Positions 19,810 through 30,693 of a stretch of DNA of 64,000 nucleotides are shown here, one piece after another. The DNA comes from Hyaloraphidium curvatum (lineage: Eukaryota; Monoblepharomycota; Hyaloraphidiomycetes; Hyaloraphidiales; Hyaloraphidiaceae). Under the pieces are notes generated by a model. The model did not search any database and had not been told where the DNA came from. It saw only the letters and a program-made list of their open reading frames with translations. Within the stretch, counting starts at the first letter, position 1; each line of letters opens with the position of its first letter. The stretch covers positions 620,001 through 684,000 of the forward strand of contig JAIVFI010000023.1 in assembly GCA_025558095.1 (NCBI GenBank), in the 5' to 3' direction. A program made the translations under genes and the position numbers.

Positions 19810-22800
19810 ATGGCAGCGGCGGCTTCGCTGTTTGGCGCGGTGCGGCGGGGCGACGCGGCGGCGGTGCGGGCGCTGCTCTTCCCGGGCGAGGCCGGCGGCG
19901 AGGACGAGCTGCCGCCGCTGTCCAGCTCGCTGCCGAGCGGCGGCAGCCTCGGCGGGAACCCCAGCCGCTGGATCAACGCCGCCGATGCCGCCGCCCAGCG
20001 CACACCGCTGCACGCGGCCGTGGCTGCCGGACACGCCCACATCGCAGCCCTGCTGCTGCGGCACCCGCAGACGAACCCCGCGCCGAAGGACGGCGAATCG
20101 GGCTGGACGCCGATGCACCGTGCCGTGTATGCCGGCGACGTGGGCATGGCCATGCTGCTGGCGAGGCACAGGGGGGCGAACCCCACCGAGAGGGACAAGG
20201 AGGGCAACTCGTGGGCCGACCTGCTCAACTCGACCTACGAGGGCTCCAAGCCGCGCTCGTCGAAGGCCAAGGCGTCCTCAAACACGCAGCCTGCCTCGAA
20301 GAGGCAGATCCCGACCGGGCAGCGCCTCCTGCCGCCCTCGACAAAGTTCCTTGCGCCGTCGGCCCAGACCACGCCCAACCACTCGGACGACTCGGACAGC
20401 GGGGATGAGGACGCGTCGGACGACGAGCCCGAGTTCGCTTCGCTCTCATCCTCACCGCCCCGCAACGGCAAGCCGCGCCGCCCGCGCCCCGGCGCCGACA
20501 CCGACGTGCCCGCGGCCCACTCCCTCTGGACCTGGGGCGCAAACCACAACTTTGTCCTCGCCCACGGCACTCCCGACTCGCGGCAGTTTCCCGAGCGCGT
20601 GCAGGACCTCCCCGCCGGCGTCCCCTGCTCCCTCGAATCCCTCGACTCCCACCTCCCCGCAGTGCGCGACGCCCGCATGAGCAAGTACCACGCCTGCGCC
20701 GTGCTCGCCGATGGTCGCCTCTTTGTCTGGGGTTTCGGCTCGTCTGGCCGCCTGGGGCTGGGTCCCGAGGTCGCGGGGCCGGTGCTCCGCCCGGCGCTGC
20801 TCGCGGACGGGGTCCGAACGGCGGCGCTGGGGACGGACCATACACTGGTCGTCACCGTCTCGGGGGCGCTGCTGTCGTGCGGGGCCAATGCTGCGGGGCA
20901 GCTGGGGTACCCGACCGAGGTCAGGGGGGACGCGGTGCAGCCCGAGTGGAGGCTCAAGGAGGTGATGCGACGGGGGGTTGTCGGGTGCGCGTCGGGCAAG
21001 GAGCATTCGGTGTGCTGGACCGACTCGGGTGCCGTCTTCACGTGGGGCAAGAACGGCGGGATGCTCGGTGGGTGTTCGCGAACCTGATCTCCGCGTTCAT
21101 CTCGTTTGCTGACTGCGTTTGTCCCGTCATTAGGACACCACAACCTGCCTCCGAACGCCATCGTCGCCACTCCCCGCAAGCTCGCCTCTTTCCACTCTCC
21201 CCAGGTCCTCCAGATCGTCTGCACCTCCTCCGCCACCGCCATCCTGCACGCTCCCACCCCGCACGAGCGCGCCGTCCTCGTCCTCTCCAACGGCGAGCAC
21301 CACCGGGTCTCCTTCCCCGTCGCCCCCTCCTTCCCCCGCCACATGCGGCACTACACCTCATCCTCCCAGCTGGAGCAGCAGCGCCGGCACGGCACCGCGC
21401 GGCAGCACCGCATCGCCCGTCTCGCGGCTGGGAACCACCAGTTCGCCGCGCTGACCAGTGCGGGGGAGGTTTTCCTCTGGACGCCGCCACAGGAGGGGTT
21501 CGAGAATACCTGGGTGCACCAGACCTTCCCGCAGGCCAAGCCCAAGCGGATCTGGGCGGTGCGCAACCGCGCGTGGCTGGCGGCAAGGGACGTGGCGGTG
21601 GGGATCGACGGCGCGATCGCGGTGGCAACGCGGTCGGGGCACGTGTTTGCGGGCACCCGCCGCGACAAAGCCAAGCAGCGGCCCGCGGCGGACCGCGGCG
21701 CGGGCGAGACGGACGTGGTCTACTTCAAGTACAGGCAGGTGCCGCTGCTACAGCACGCCACGAGAGTGGTGGCGTCGGCTTCGGGCGGGTTCGGCGCGCT
21801 GCGGGTGGACGAGAGGCCGGGGGGGAGGGCGAACGGCGAGGCGGGGAGGCTGAGGAGGGAGCTGGGGAGGTTGGTGGACGAGGCCGGGGACGGGGACATC
21901 GCGCCGGACGTGGTGATCGAGGTCGAGGGGCTCAAGGGAACCGAGGAGATCGGGGCGCACAGGTGCATCCTTGCCGCACGGTCGTCGTACCTGCGCGGGC
22001 TGTTTGAGCGGGCCGGGGGGCTGCCCGTGGGCGGGAAGCTCGACGGCGAAGGCGGGGTCACGGTTGAGAGGCTCCTGCAGGACAATTCGGAGGAGGACAG
22101 GCCGGCCCTGCGGGTGGCGATAGCGGGGGTCTACTCGCAGAGCGTGGTGCCGCTCCTCCAGCTCGCCTACTCGGCTTCCTTCTCCAAGACCTGGGACCAC
22201 ACGGCTTTCTCCCCCGAGGGGCGGCAGCGCAAGGGCGGGGCCTCCAAGGGGCCGACCGCCGCGACTGTTTACGCGGACTTCCGCCGCCTGGTCAGGCAGT
22301 TCGGCCTCGGCGACCCGGACGTGGCGCAGTTCTCGCAGGAGCAGGACCGCCTCTCGCGCGAGCACTCCCAGGCCATCATGTCGCTGGTCGACGTTTCGGC
22401 GGCGGCCAAGCGACCCTCCGTTCTCCCCGACACCGTGCTCCGCCTCGCGGACCGGGACGTCGAGTGCCACCGCGCCATCCTCGTGGCGCGCTGCCCCTTT
22501 TTCCACGCGATGCTGGGCAGCGGACCACGCTGGGCGCTGCAGCGCGACGAGCGGGGCAGGGTGGTGGTGATGCTGGAGCACCTGCGGTGGGAGGTGGTCC
22601 GCATCCTGCTGGCGTGGATGTACGGCGACGGCGGCGCGGCGGAGCTGTTTGCCGACGTGCGGACGCCCTCCGTGGGCTCCTTCTCGGCGTTCTTGGTCGA
22701 AGTGCTGGCGGCCGCGACGGAGCTGCTGCTGACGCAGCTCAAGGACGTGTGCGGTTCCATCCTCGTGCGCACGCTAGATCTGCGCAACGTGAGGCAGCTA

Positions 22801-24206
22801 CTCGAGACGGCGGACACGTACGATGCCGAAGGTCTAAAGCACGCCTGCCTGGATTTCGTATGCTGGAACTTGGAATCGGCGATCGAGACGGGGATGCTCG
22901 AGGGCATGGAGCCGGACCTGGTGGAGGACGTGTCGGTGCGGCTCCGCGAGATGCAGGCGGCAAAGTACCCCTTCATCCGCGGGGAAGACGGGTACTACGC
23001 CCAGATAAAGCGCGAGGCGGCGCGCGTGGAGGAGGAGAGGAAGCAGCGGCGGCGGGTGGACTTTGGGGAGCGAAAGAAGCTGGAGGAGCTGTCGCGGTCG
23101 CTGGACGACAGCACCATCAACCAGCTGATCGCCAACGGGGCTTTCGATCCGCAGCCCGCGGCCGAGCCGGAGGGCGGCAGCAGCGACGATGAGCGCCTGG
23201 ACAAGCCTGGGAGGATGCCACGAAGCAGCTCGGGGAGGAACGACGACGACATCTTCGAGCTCGAGATGGAGGACGGGCAGGGCAGGGAGGCGCAGGCGCA
23301 GGCATCTCCTTGGGCCAAGTCTGCTCCGACGGCGGCGCCCGCGAGGCTGCTTTCCTCGCCGCCGCCCAAGGCCTCTGCCAACAAAGTGGACGGCGGGGCG
23401 GGTTCCAAGCGCGCGCCGAAGGCTGCCTGGAAGAAGGTCGACCTTACCACGGGCAAAGTGGTCGAAGATGAGCCACCTGCCGCACCCGAAGCGGCCAAAG
23501 GCGGTCTCGTCGGAGGGTCAACCCAGACGTCGCCCGCACCGCCAAAGACCTGGAGCATCCCCGTCGTCGCCAAGCCGTGAGTTTTGTGAGACCCAGCTTT
23601 CATCCGTGCCTCGTTGACGCCTTCTTTGCCAGCCAACGCACGTCGCTCCTGGACATCATGTCCGAGACTCAATCCAAGTCTTCCAAAGCACCCTCACGCG
23701 CCCCCAGCCTCAGCTCCAGCCCCGCGGCGCCCCTTCCCCCCGCCCCCCGCAACGTCACGCCACCCTCCGTCTCCGGCACGGCACCGCGTGCCGTGCGGTC
23801 GAGCACCTGGACGTCGACGTCTTCCACCTCAAACCCCACGAGCCCCATGGCATCTCCGCCGCCCTCGGCCATCCTATCGCAGCTCGCGCAGCAGGGAGGC
23901 CCGCCCTCCATGGCCACCCTCTCACTGGGCAGTACTGCTGCTTTCGTCACCTCATCGGGCAGCCAGAAGGACCGCCGCAAGAGCGCGCGCAACGCGGCCG
24001 GCGGCAGCCCCGTGCTCGGTCCCACAGCGGCGGCGGCGCCCAAGGCGTGGAAAGGCTGGGCGCCGATCGAGGTGCCTCCGCCGGCGCCGTTGGCCACCAG
24101 CCCACCTCGGCCACCCAGCCCGACGACGCTGGCTGCCAGGCTGAGGGAGTTTCCGGCCATTTCGGGGTCTTCCAAGGAGGCGCCCGGCCGAGAGAAGGTC
24201 TGGTGA
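19810..24206 (+). CDS. IBTK-like protein: ankyrin - RCC1 - tandem BTB
   Basis: Exons 19810-21067, 21134-23576 and 23633-24206 give 1424 residues, close to animal IBTK (about 1350). Order: ankyrin repeats (QRTPLHAAVAAGHAHIAALL, GWTPMHRAVYAGDVGMAMLL); RCC1 blades (SLWTWGANHNF, RLFVWGFGSSGRLGLGP, AVFTWGKNGG); a first BTB (VVIEVEG...HRCILAARSSYLRGLF) with an insertion; a second BTB (VLRLADRDVECHRAILVARC); then a Ser/Pro-rich tail. The third exon restores LLDIM, resembling the short DIM motifs in the IBTK tail. IBTK acts as a substrate adaptor for CUL3 ubiquitin ligases in animals; that role here is inference. The start at 19810 (MAAAASLFGAVRRGD) begins directly at the ankyrin array. Confidence 0.9.
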
Positions 24207-24503
24207 TTGTTCTGTCTCGCAAACTGTTTCAGACGCAGGCCGCTGTACATATCTGATCGCGGCCACCTGCTGCTGCTGGCTCTTGGCACACCTGATGTAT
24301 ATGGAATCTGAATCGACGCAGTTCTTGCAGCTCTTCAAGGGGGATAGCGGGTAATCTCGATGACGACTTGATCTAGTCGGACTCAGGATCCCTTGCGGAA
24401 CCCCCGAACAACGTCAACAACAGTGTGCGCCCACTGAACAGCGCCGCCCGGTAACTGCTGGTGCCGGAGAGCATCTAAGTGTCTCTGTCGACACCGCACA
24501 AAG

Positions 24504-26087
24504 ATGGACGCCAATTCGGCCGTGGACTCGGCCGTAGACGTCGACGCACCGCCGTCGCCAACGCGGCTCGTCGGCGAGCTGCAGGAGACGCGGGCGACGC
24601 TGAAACGGACCCAGGCGACCCTTCGCCGGGCCGAGGAGCGCGCCCACGCCGTCGAGCAAGCAGTCGCGCCCTTCCTCCCGCGTCAATTCGTCGAGATCCT
24701 CGGGAAGTCAGACTTCACCGAGATTCGCCTCGGAGACGCCCGGGAGTCGAAGTTGACTATCTTCTTTCTGGATATCCGCGGATTCACGACCCTCGCGGAG
24801 GGCATGACTCCGGCGGAGGTGTTTGCCTTTGTCAACTCCTTCTTCGCCGCGCTGGTCCCAGAAATCGAAGCACATCGCGGTTTCGTGGACAAGTACATTG
24901 GCGACGCCATTATGGCGCTGTTCCCGGGGGGCCCGGGCTCGCCCTCGGGTGCCGAGGATGCGATAGCCGCCGCCAACGCGGTGCTCGCCGCGCTGGACAG
25001 GTTCAACGCGGCCCGAGAGGGCGTCCCCGTTCGCGTGGGGATTGGTCTCAACACGGGCCCGGCAATCGTGGGCACCGTGGGCACCGGGGAGAGGATGGAG
25101 ACAACGGTCATTTCGGACGCCGTGAATCTGGCGTCGCGGCTCGAGAGCCTGACAAAGGTGTACGGCGTCCCACTCATCATCTCCGAGGCCACGCTGTACG
25201 CTTTGGGGCATCTCCCAGGGCCGACGACCAGGTTCCTGGACCGGATCAGGGTCAAGGGGAAGAACCAGCCTCATTCCATCTACGAGTTGTTCGACTCGGA
25301 CCCGGAGCCGCTGCGGGAAGCAAAATCTCGGACCAGGACGATGTTCGAGGAAGCCGTGGCGCTGTACGCGCACAAGGACGCCGCAAGGGCGCTCCCCCTC
25401 TTTGAATCCTGCCTGAAAGAGGCGCCGCAGGACCTCCCCGCGATGGTCTACACAGACCGGTGCCGTGCGTTCCTCGCCACGGGCGCGCACGAGGGCAGCG
25501 GCGAGCTGCTGGCGACCACGCCGTGGCGGGACGAGTTCACCGTCGGTGTGGACAAGATTGACGAGCAGCATCACGAGCTACTTGATGCGTTCAATCGGTT
25601 GGCCCCTTGCCTCACGGGCGGCGACGCCGAAGAAGTCAAGGACGTTCTGGCCTTCATCGACAGCTACGTCAACGACCATTTCGGCATGGAGTACCACCTG
25701 ATGAAGGATCACGACTATCCTTTCATGCAGGAGCACCTGCGCGAGCACCGCAGCTTCGTGGAGCACTTCCGGAGACTCCGCGAAGACATCGAGTCGCGGA
25801 GACACGCACAGCCTTTTCTTGTCTTCATGATTCAGACGCTGCTGATCGATTGGTTCGGTGAGTGAGGCAACGGGCTTCCAAGCACGATAAGAGATCATCA
25901 TCTGACTCTCCGATCCCCAGCTAACCATTCGACCGGCACGGACCGGCACCTGGCCAAGTTTCTGCGGCGGCTTTGGGACGGGCGCAGCCGGTCGCCATCG
26001 GACGAGCGGCCGCCCGAGATCGTGGACGGGGTGGCGGAGATGAACGTGCCGGAATGGTCGGCGCTAACAGCGACAAACCCGCAATAG
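24504..26087 (+). CDS. soluble class III nucleotide cyclase fused to hemerythrin
   Basis: Exons 24504-25857 and 25921-26087 give 506 residues. Residues ~18-55 form a coiled coil (LQETRATLKRTQATLRRAEE). The cyclase domain follows: metal-binding Asp residues in FFLDIRGFTTLAEG and DKYIGDAIMALFPG, and transition-state Asn/Arg in DAVNLASRLESL. A helical linker (FEEAVALYAHKDAARALPLF) resembles the post-cyclase segment of bacterial cyclases. The C-terminal domain is a hemerythrin: WRDEFTVGVDKIDEQHHELL, then HFGMEYHLMKDHDYP, QEHLREHRSFVEHF and, only after splicing 25858-25920, DWFANHSTGTDRHLAKFL, supplying the last His and Asp ligands. There is no transmembrane segment. Hemerythrin di-iron sites bind O2, NO or sense redox state, so gas-gated cAMP or cGMP production is the natural inference. 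ATP versus GTP preference is unclear. Confidence 0.92.
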
Positions 26088-26141
26088 ATCAAGGTCCACC
26101 TGCGTCGATCCGACCCGACTTTTGTCTATTGCATCTGTCGA

Positions 26142-28339
26142 TCACAGCTTCCCCTGCGGTGCCCGCTCGACAATGTAGTGCTCGTACTCGGGCGCATAGA
26201 TGGCGCGGTGGTGATGGAGACCGCTCCCCGGCCACATGATGAGGTAATTGGATTCGCGGTCCTGGTAGCTGCACGGCGGACACGGCCAGTCAGCATGTGG
26301 TTCCCGTGCGCGGCGGTGTACCCACTATCCCCCGCACGGCTCGATCCAAACGGAGCCCTTGAGGAACTCCTGCGCCTCGCGGTCGAACCGGTCCACCTCC
26401 TCCCGCTTGACCTCGTAGCTGAGGATGGTGGAGTCGCACTGCCACCTGACGATCATCTGGAAAGCCTGCGGGGCCACGAGGGGTGCGGTCAGCACGGGCG
26501 AGGACATCCGGCGCGCGGAGCAGCCCCCACATAGTTGATCTGCTGCTGCGTGGAAGCGAAGATTGAGTTCTGGGTCTTGGGCGGGTACGGCCCCTGGTCG
26601 GAAGAGCAGGTCGGATGCGCAGCTTCCACGAGCAGCACGAAACCAACCATGGTATAGAAGAAATTCGGAAAGCCATCCACAGTTACGCTCCTGTACGCGG
26701 TCGGATGCGGCTTGAACCTCTCCCACAGATCCTTGCCGCCGCGCCCCGTGATCTTCATCCGCGGGTTCTTGTAGGTCACGTCGAACCCCGTCGCGGTCAC
26801 CAGCAGATCCAGCTTGGTTTGCTTCTCTGCGCCATCCGCGCCGCGGGTGATCACCCCCGCCTCGTCGATCCGCACGATCGGTTCGCGGTTCACCGTAACC
26901 CAGGGCATCTGGATGGCCTCGAGGAACGGGGTCGTGAGGGTGTAGCGGCGGCAGCCGATCGAATAGGATGGCATCTGCGAGGGCAGGTAAGCAAAGCAAA
27001 GGGGAGGCGCGAGCAGCGAGGCTCACCAGGCTCTCGAGGAGCGCTTTGTCCTTGATGTTCTTGTGCATGTGCTCGATCGCCTTGGCCTGGAGGACCTTTT
27101 GGACCCTCGAGCCGGGGAAGTAGCCGGTGAAGGCCTTCTCGCCGGCCACGTAGCCCTCGAGCGCGTATCGGTAAAACCCCTTCGGGTCGTTCAGCACCTT
27201 CTTCATCTCCGGCGTGAGCTTCATCGGCGAAGTCTCGGGGAGGATGTAGCTCGCTGGGCAGATCGTGAGCAATGGCTTCGCAACGGAATAAGCTCAGAAC
27301 CCACGCGTCCGCATGAAAACCGTCATGTGCCCATCCTTGACGACGGGCGAAAGCGCGCCGACGACCTGCATCCCAGAGCTGCCAGTGCCGATCACCCCGA
27401 CGCGGTCCGTCGGCTTAACGACCAGGTCCTGCGGCCACTGAGCCGTGTGCACCGAGTTGGGGAATAGGTCGAAACCGGGAATGGCGGGCTTCTTGGCGCG
27501 GTTGAGGAACCCGGTCCCGAGTATCACAAAGTCCGCCTCGTCGGCCAGCCGCCCGCCACGCGTGTCGACGGCGATCCGCCACTTCTTCTTGTCCTCCAAC
27601 CACTCGAGCTCCCTGACCTCGGCCTCTAGGGTGGTGTTCGCAAGCACGTTATACTTTTTGGCAACGAAATCGAAGTAGCGCATGATCTCCGGGCCTTTCG
27701 CGTATCCCTCCGACCAGTCGTTGTTCTCGAAGCGGAATGTGTACGAGTAGGAGGGCACGTCGCAGCGTACCCCTGGGTACCTGTTGTGCACCCTATGGCG
27801 CGGTGTCAACGCCGTGTCGAGACGCCGGATGCGGGCACCCACCAAACTCCTCCAAACAGCGAGTTCATCTCGTATATCCTGAAGGTGGCATTCTTCAGGC
27901 GCCACTGGGCCATGATGCCGAAGCTGATCGGGGAGGGAATGGCACGTCAGATCCCGATTCCTCCTACTCGAAGGGACGACGGCGCCCACTTTATCCCCGC
28001 CATCCCTCCGCCGACAAACACGATCCGTACGGGCCGCGGATCATCGGAGGTGTACTCCGGCTCCGGCGAGAAGGCCATCAGCTCGCGCTCCGGGTCAGGA
28101 AGGTAGAGAGGTTCCAACGGGTGCGTCGCGGGGGTCACGAGCGAGGCGCCGCGGTACATCCCGTAGGGGTCGGCGCGCGAGAAGCCGCGCGGGTCTCGGG
28201 CCACGCGGCCGCCCGCCGTCTCGTCGCCGCTCGCGAAGTCGCCGGGGCGCAGACCGGGCGGGAGCACCGGCCGCGGGAACGCGGCGGGGAACCGCTGCGA
28301 CTGCGGGAACGCGGGCTCCGGGCGGTCCGCCGCCGCCAT
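26142..28339 (-). CDS. Baeyer-Villiger-type flavin monooxygenase
   Basis: Eight exons (27990-28339, 27843-27923, 27305-27780, 27027-27253, 26648-26974, 26531-26593, 26338-26465, 26142-26268) sum to 592 residues. After a ~100-residue N-terminal extension comes the FAD Rossmann motif VFVGGGMAGINFGIMAQW (finished by splicing), GVWYPGVRCDVPSYSY, the BVMO-like fingerprint FPNSVHTAQW (one residue shorter than the classic FxGxxxHxxxW), and the NADPH motif VGVIGTGSSGMQVV. Downstream: VTATGFDVTYKNP, FPNFFYTMGPYPPKTQ and a C-terminal YLIMWPGSGLHHHRAIYAPE segment restored by the last intron. Such enzymes insert oxygen into ketones or oxidise heteroatoms. It lies first in a same-strand run with an SDR, a SnoaL-like protein and a GST. 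It ends 54 bp from the cyclase gene, tail to tail. Confidence 0.88.
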
Positions 28340-28806
28340 GCTTGCTGCAGGTCGGGCTGGTCGGTCTGCGGCGCCGTACGCGACAGGAGTGGGGCAGATT
28401 CGGGATCTGTGTTTCCAGTGGGGGGCACCAACCAGCCCGTGTGCGGCAAATTCCTTCGCATCCACCTGGCCGACGAGGGTTCGTTCGGTCCACTCGCGCC
28501 GGGGACGATGCTGATCAGCAGGGAGCGTGCGGCCGCGAGGTGTGGCCGCCAGGATCCGCGGCATGTCGGAGCAGTGGACTTGGCTCGCGCAGGATGTCAT
28601 TGGCCAGCCGGATCGAAGGATGAGAAAACGCAATTTAAAAACGCCAGTCAGCCTCGGAGAGGGAAGCTCAAGCGTGTTCCGGCTTCCATGCTGCTTACAT
28701 CAACGAGCTCCAGGACAGGCCGGAGGGGCGATGATCCTACATCTCGTCCTTGCAGCGCCTCCGTGTCGTTTGGGACCCCAAGTTGCCCTTGCGGTCCAAA
28801 GCCGAA
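28340..28806. other. intergenic, no gene seen
   Basis: This is the upstream region of the monooxygenase gene and the downstream flank of the SDR. No supported exon. Confidence 0.4.
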
Positions 28807-29559
28807 TCAAAGGAAGGCTTGCGTCGCGCCTCCGTCCACGAGGATCGACTCGCCCGTCACCGCGACGCTGTCGTCCGAGGCCAGGAAAACCACCGCCTTC
28901 GCCACCTCCTCCGCCGCGGTCAGCCTTCCCCTGGGCGTTTTGGCGATCCTGCTCTTGACCACCTCCGGATCCACGTTGATCCCCACGCCCTCGGTAGGCA
29001 CCGAACCAGGGCAAACACAGTTCACGCGAATTTGAAGCTTCCCGAGGTCCACCGCCGCGCTCCTGGACAATCCGAGGACCCCTGCCTTCACGCCACAGTA
29101 CGCCATGGCCCTCGGCAGGCCCTTGAACGCCGCTGCCGAAGCTATGTTGACGACGCTGCCGCCGTTCTCCATGGCTTCAGCGGCGGCCTGGATCCCGAAG
29201 ACGACCGATTTGAACCCCGTCCCCACCATGCGGTCCAGCGCGTCCTCCGTCAGCTCCTGGACGGGGCCATAGCGGACCCACATCGCGTTGTTGACGATGA
29301 CGTCGAAACGGCCGTGCTTCTCCCGCATCGCGCGAACGGCCGCGAAAACGTCCGCCTTCTTGGACACGTCGCCCGCGAACGCGGCCGCCTTGCCGCCACG
29401 CGCTTCGATGGCGCTGCAGACCTCCTGGGCGACGTCCACGGAGCGGTCCAGGATGCCGACGGTGGCACCCTCAGCGGCGAGCGCGTTGGCGCAGGCACGC
29501 CCAATTCCTCGAGCGCCGCCCGTAACGAGGGCGACCTTGCCGTCGAGGCGTCCGGGCAT
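28807..29559 (-). CDS. short-chain dehydrogenase/reductase (FabG-like)
   Basis: A single exon of 250 residues beginning MPGRLDGKVALVTGGARGIG. All classical SDR motifs are visible: TGGARGIGRA for NAD(P), DVSKKADV, NNAMWVRYG, the catalytic Ser in VVNIASAAAF, Tyr and Lys in AYCGVKAGVLGLSRSAA, and RVNCVCPGSVPTEG. The C-terminus ITVDGG-like ESILVDGGATQAF is the usual family end. The start at 29559 is chosen because it sits five residues before the first strand. It may act on ketones or alcohols connected with the adjacent monooxygenase and SnoaL-like protein; this pathway link rests on proximity only. Intronless, unlike its neighbours, which could reflect transfer from bacteria or intron loss. Confidence 0.93.
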   Translation of the reverse strand: MPGRLDGKVALVTGGARGIGRACANALAAEGATVGILDRSVDVAQEVCSAIEARGGKAAAFAGDVSKKADVFAAVRAMREKHGRFDVIVNNAMWVRYGPVQELTEDALDRMVGTGFKSVVFGIQAAAEAMENGGSVVNIASAAAFKGLPRAMAYCGVKAGVLGLSRSAAVDLGKLQIRVNCVCPGSVPTEGVGINVDPEVVKSRIAKTPRGRLTAAEEVAKAVVFLASDDSVAVTGESILVDGGATQAFL

Positions 29560-29850
29560 CGGGGAATGGGAGGTTCGATGAACGACGAGGTGGCGAGCCG
29601 CGGGTGTGGAGTGGCGTTTGAAGTTGGGCGGGAGACAGCGCAGGACTATGGAGGCAAGGCAGTCATCCGCTCTCCCTCCATCAGATCGCGATCTTCTTTC
29701 GGTAAGACAAGTTTTGAATCCATCCGACGTCTCGACCAGAACTGCTTGAGTGTTGCTGTTCTTCCCGCACCCAATCCGGCCCCACAGCTCAGTAGCTCGC
29801 TTCTTCCTACGCCCCACGTCGGCCGAAAACGTCCCCTACTCAGACCCGCC

Positions 29851-30354
29851 TCACAGCTTCGGCATCTTCAGGATCTTGTGCAGCATCTTGCCCACCGGCC
29901 TCCCCTTGAGCTCGATGCGGGCCCGGTAACGCACCACGATCCGTAGCGCCGCGATCCTCCACCGATCCTGCCTGACCAGGCGCCATTGGTGCGTCCCGAT
30001 GAGCACGACCGAGTCGTCGACGATCTCGAGGTAGTACGAGAGCATGCGCGCCTGGTCGCCGTCGAGCTCGATCTCGTGATTGGTAGAGAAGTGTCCAGTC
30101 ACGACGGCGGGCTTGGGGCCCCCGCTGAAGTCCTTGCCGCCCTCGGTGTAGGCCTTCACGACGGCATCGCGGCCACGGTGCACGCCGTCCATGCTGCCCA
30201 GGCCGTCGCTTTCCAGCACGCAGTCCTCGGCAAACGTCTCCCGCGCCAGGCCGGGCGTGTCGAACACGTCGAGCCGGTGGCAGTACTCGTACGCGACGGC
30301 CCTCACGGCGTCGAGGTCCTCCAGGCGCCGCACGCGTTCCTCAAGGGTGGTCAT
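29851..30354 (-). CDS. SnoaL/NTF2-like protein
   Basis: A single exon of 167 residues from Met 30354 (MTTLEERVRRLEDLDAVRAV). The N-terminal helix, YCHRLDVFDTPGLARETFAEDCVLES, then DAVVKAY, GHFSTNHEIELDGDQARMLSYYLEIV and HQWRLVRQDRWRIAALRI form the cone-shaped alpha+beta NTF2 fold seen in SnoaL-like cyclases, dehydratases and binding proteins. Family members often act on polyketide or aromatic intermediates. It sits between the SDR and the GST on the same strand. Confidence 0.85.
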   Translation of the reverse strand: MTTLEERVRRLEDLDAVRAVAYEYCHRLDVFDTPGLARETFAEDCVLESDGLGSMDGVHRGRDAVVKAYTEGGKDFSGGPKPAVVTGHFSTNHEIELDGDQARMLSYYLEIVDDSVVLIGTHQWRLVRQDRWRIAALRIVVRYRARIELKGRPVGKMLHKILKMPKL

Positions 30355-30693
30355 CGGGGGCAAGGTGCACGGACGGGGAGCCGGGGGAGACACGGGTTGC
30401 AGGGGCGCCGGCGAAACGCGACAGCGAAGGACGCCGCGACGCTTTCTTTGTGTGATATGCGCGCTGCGCGATTGCTCGGACGCGCAGGCAGCAGCGAAAC
30501 CGGTTGAGGGGCGGAGGGCGACGAGTCGCGAATCGGATGCCGCCACTCGCGGCGCGGATCGAGACTCGATCGCTGCCACAACAACGGAGAATCCAACGTG
30601 GATAGAATAAAGATGAATCAAAGACAGAGCATAGCGCAGAGGATAGTGAAACGGCCTCAAGATTCGGACATCCAGTCGGAGGCAGCACCAAAG
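30355..30693. other. intergenic, no gene seen
   Basis: A spacer between the SnoaL-like gene start and the end of the GST gene. No coding exon was supported on either strand. Confidence 0.4.
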
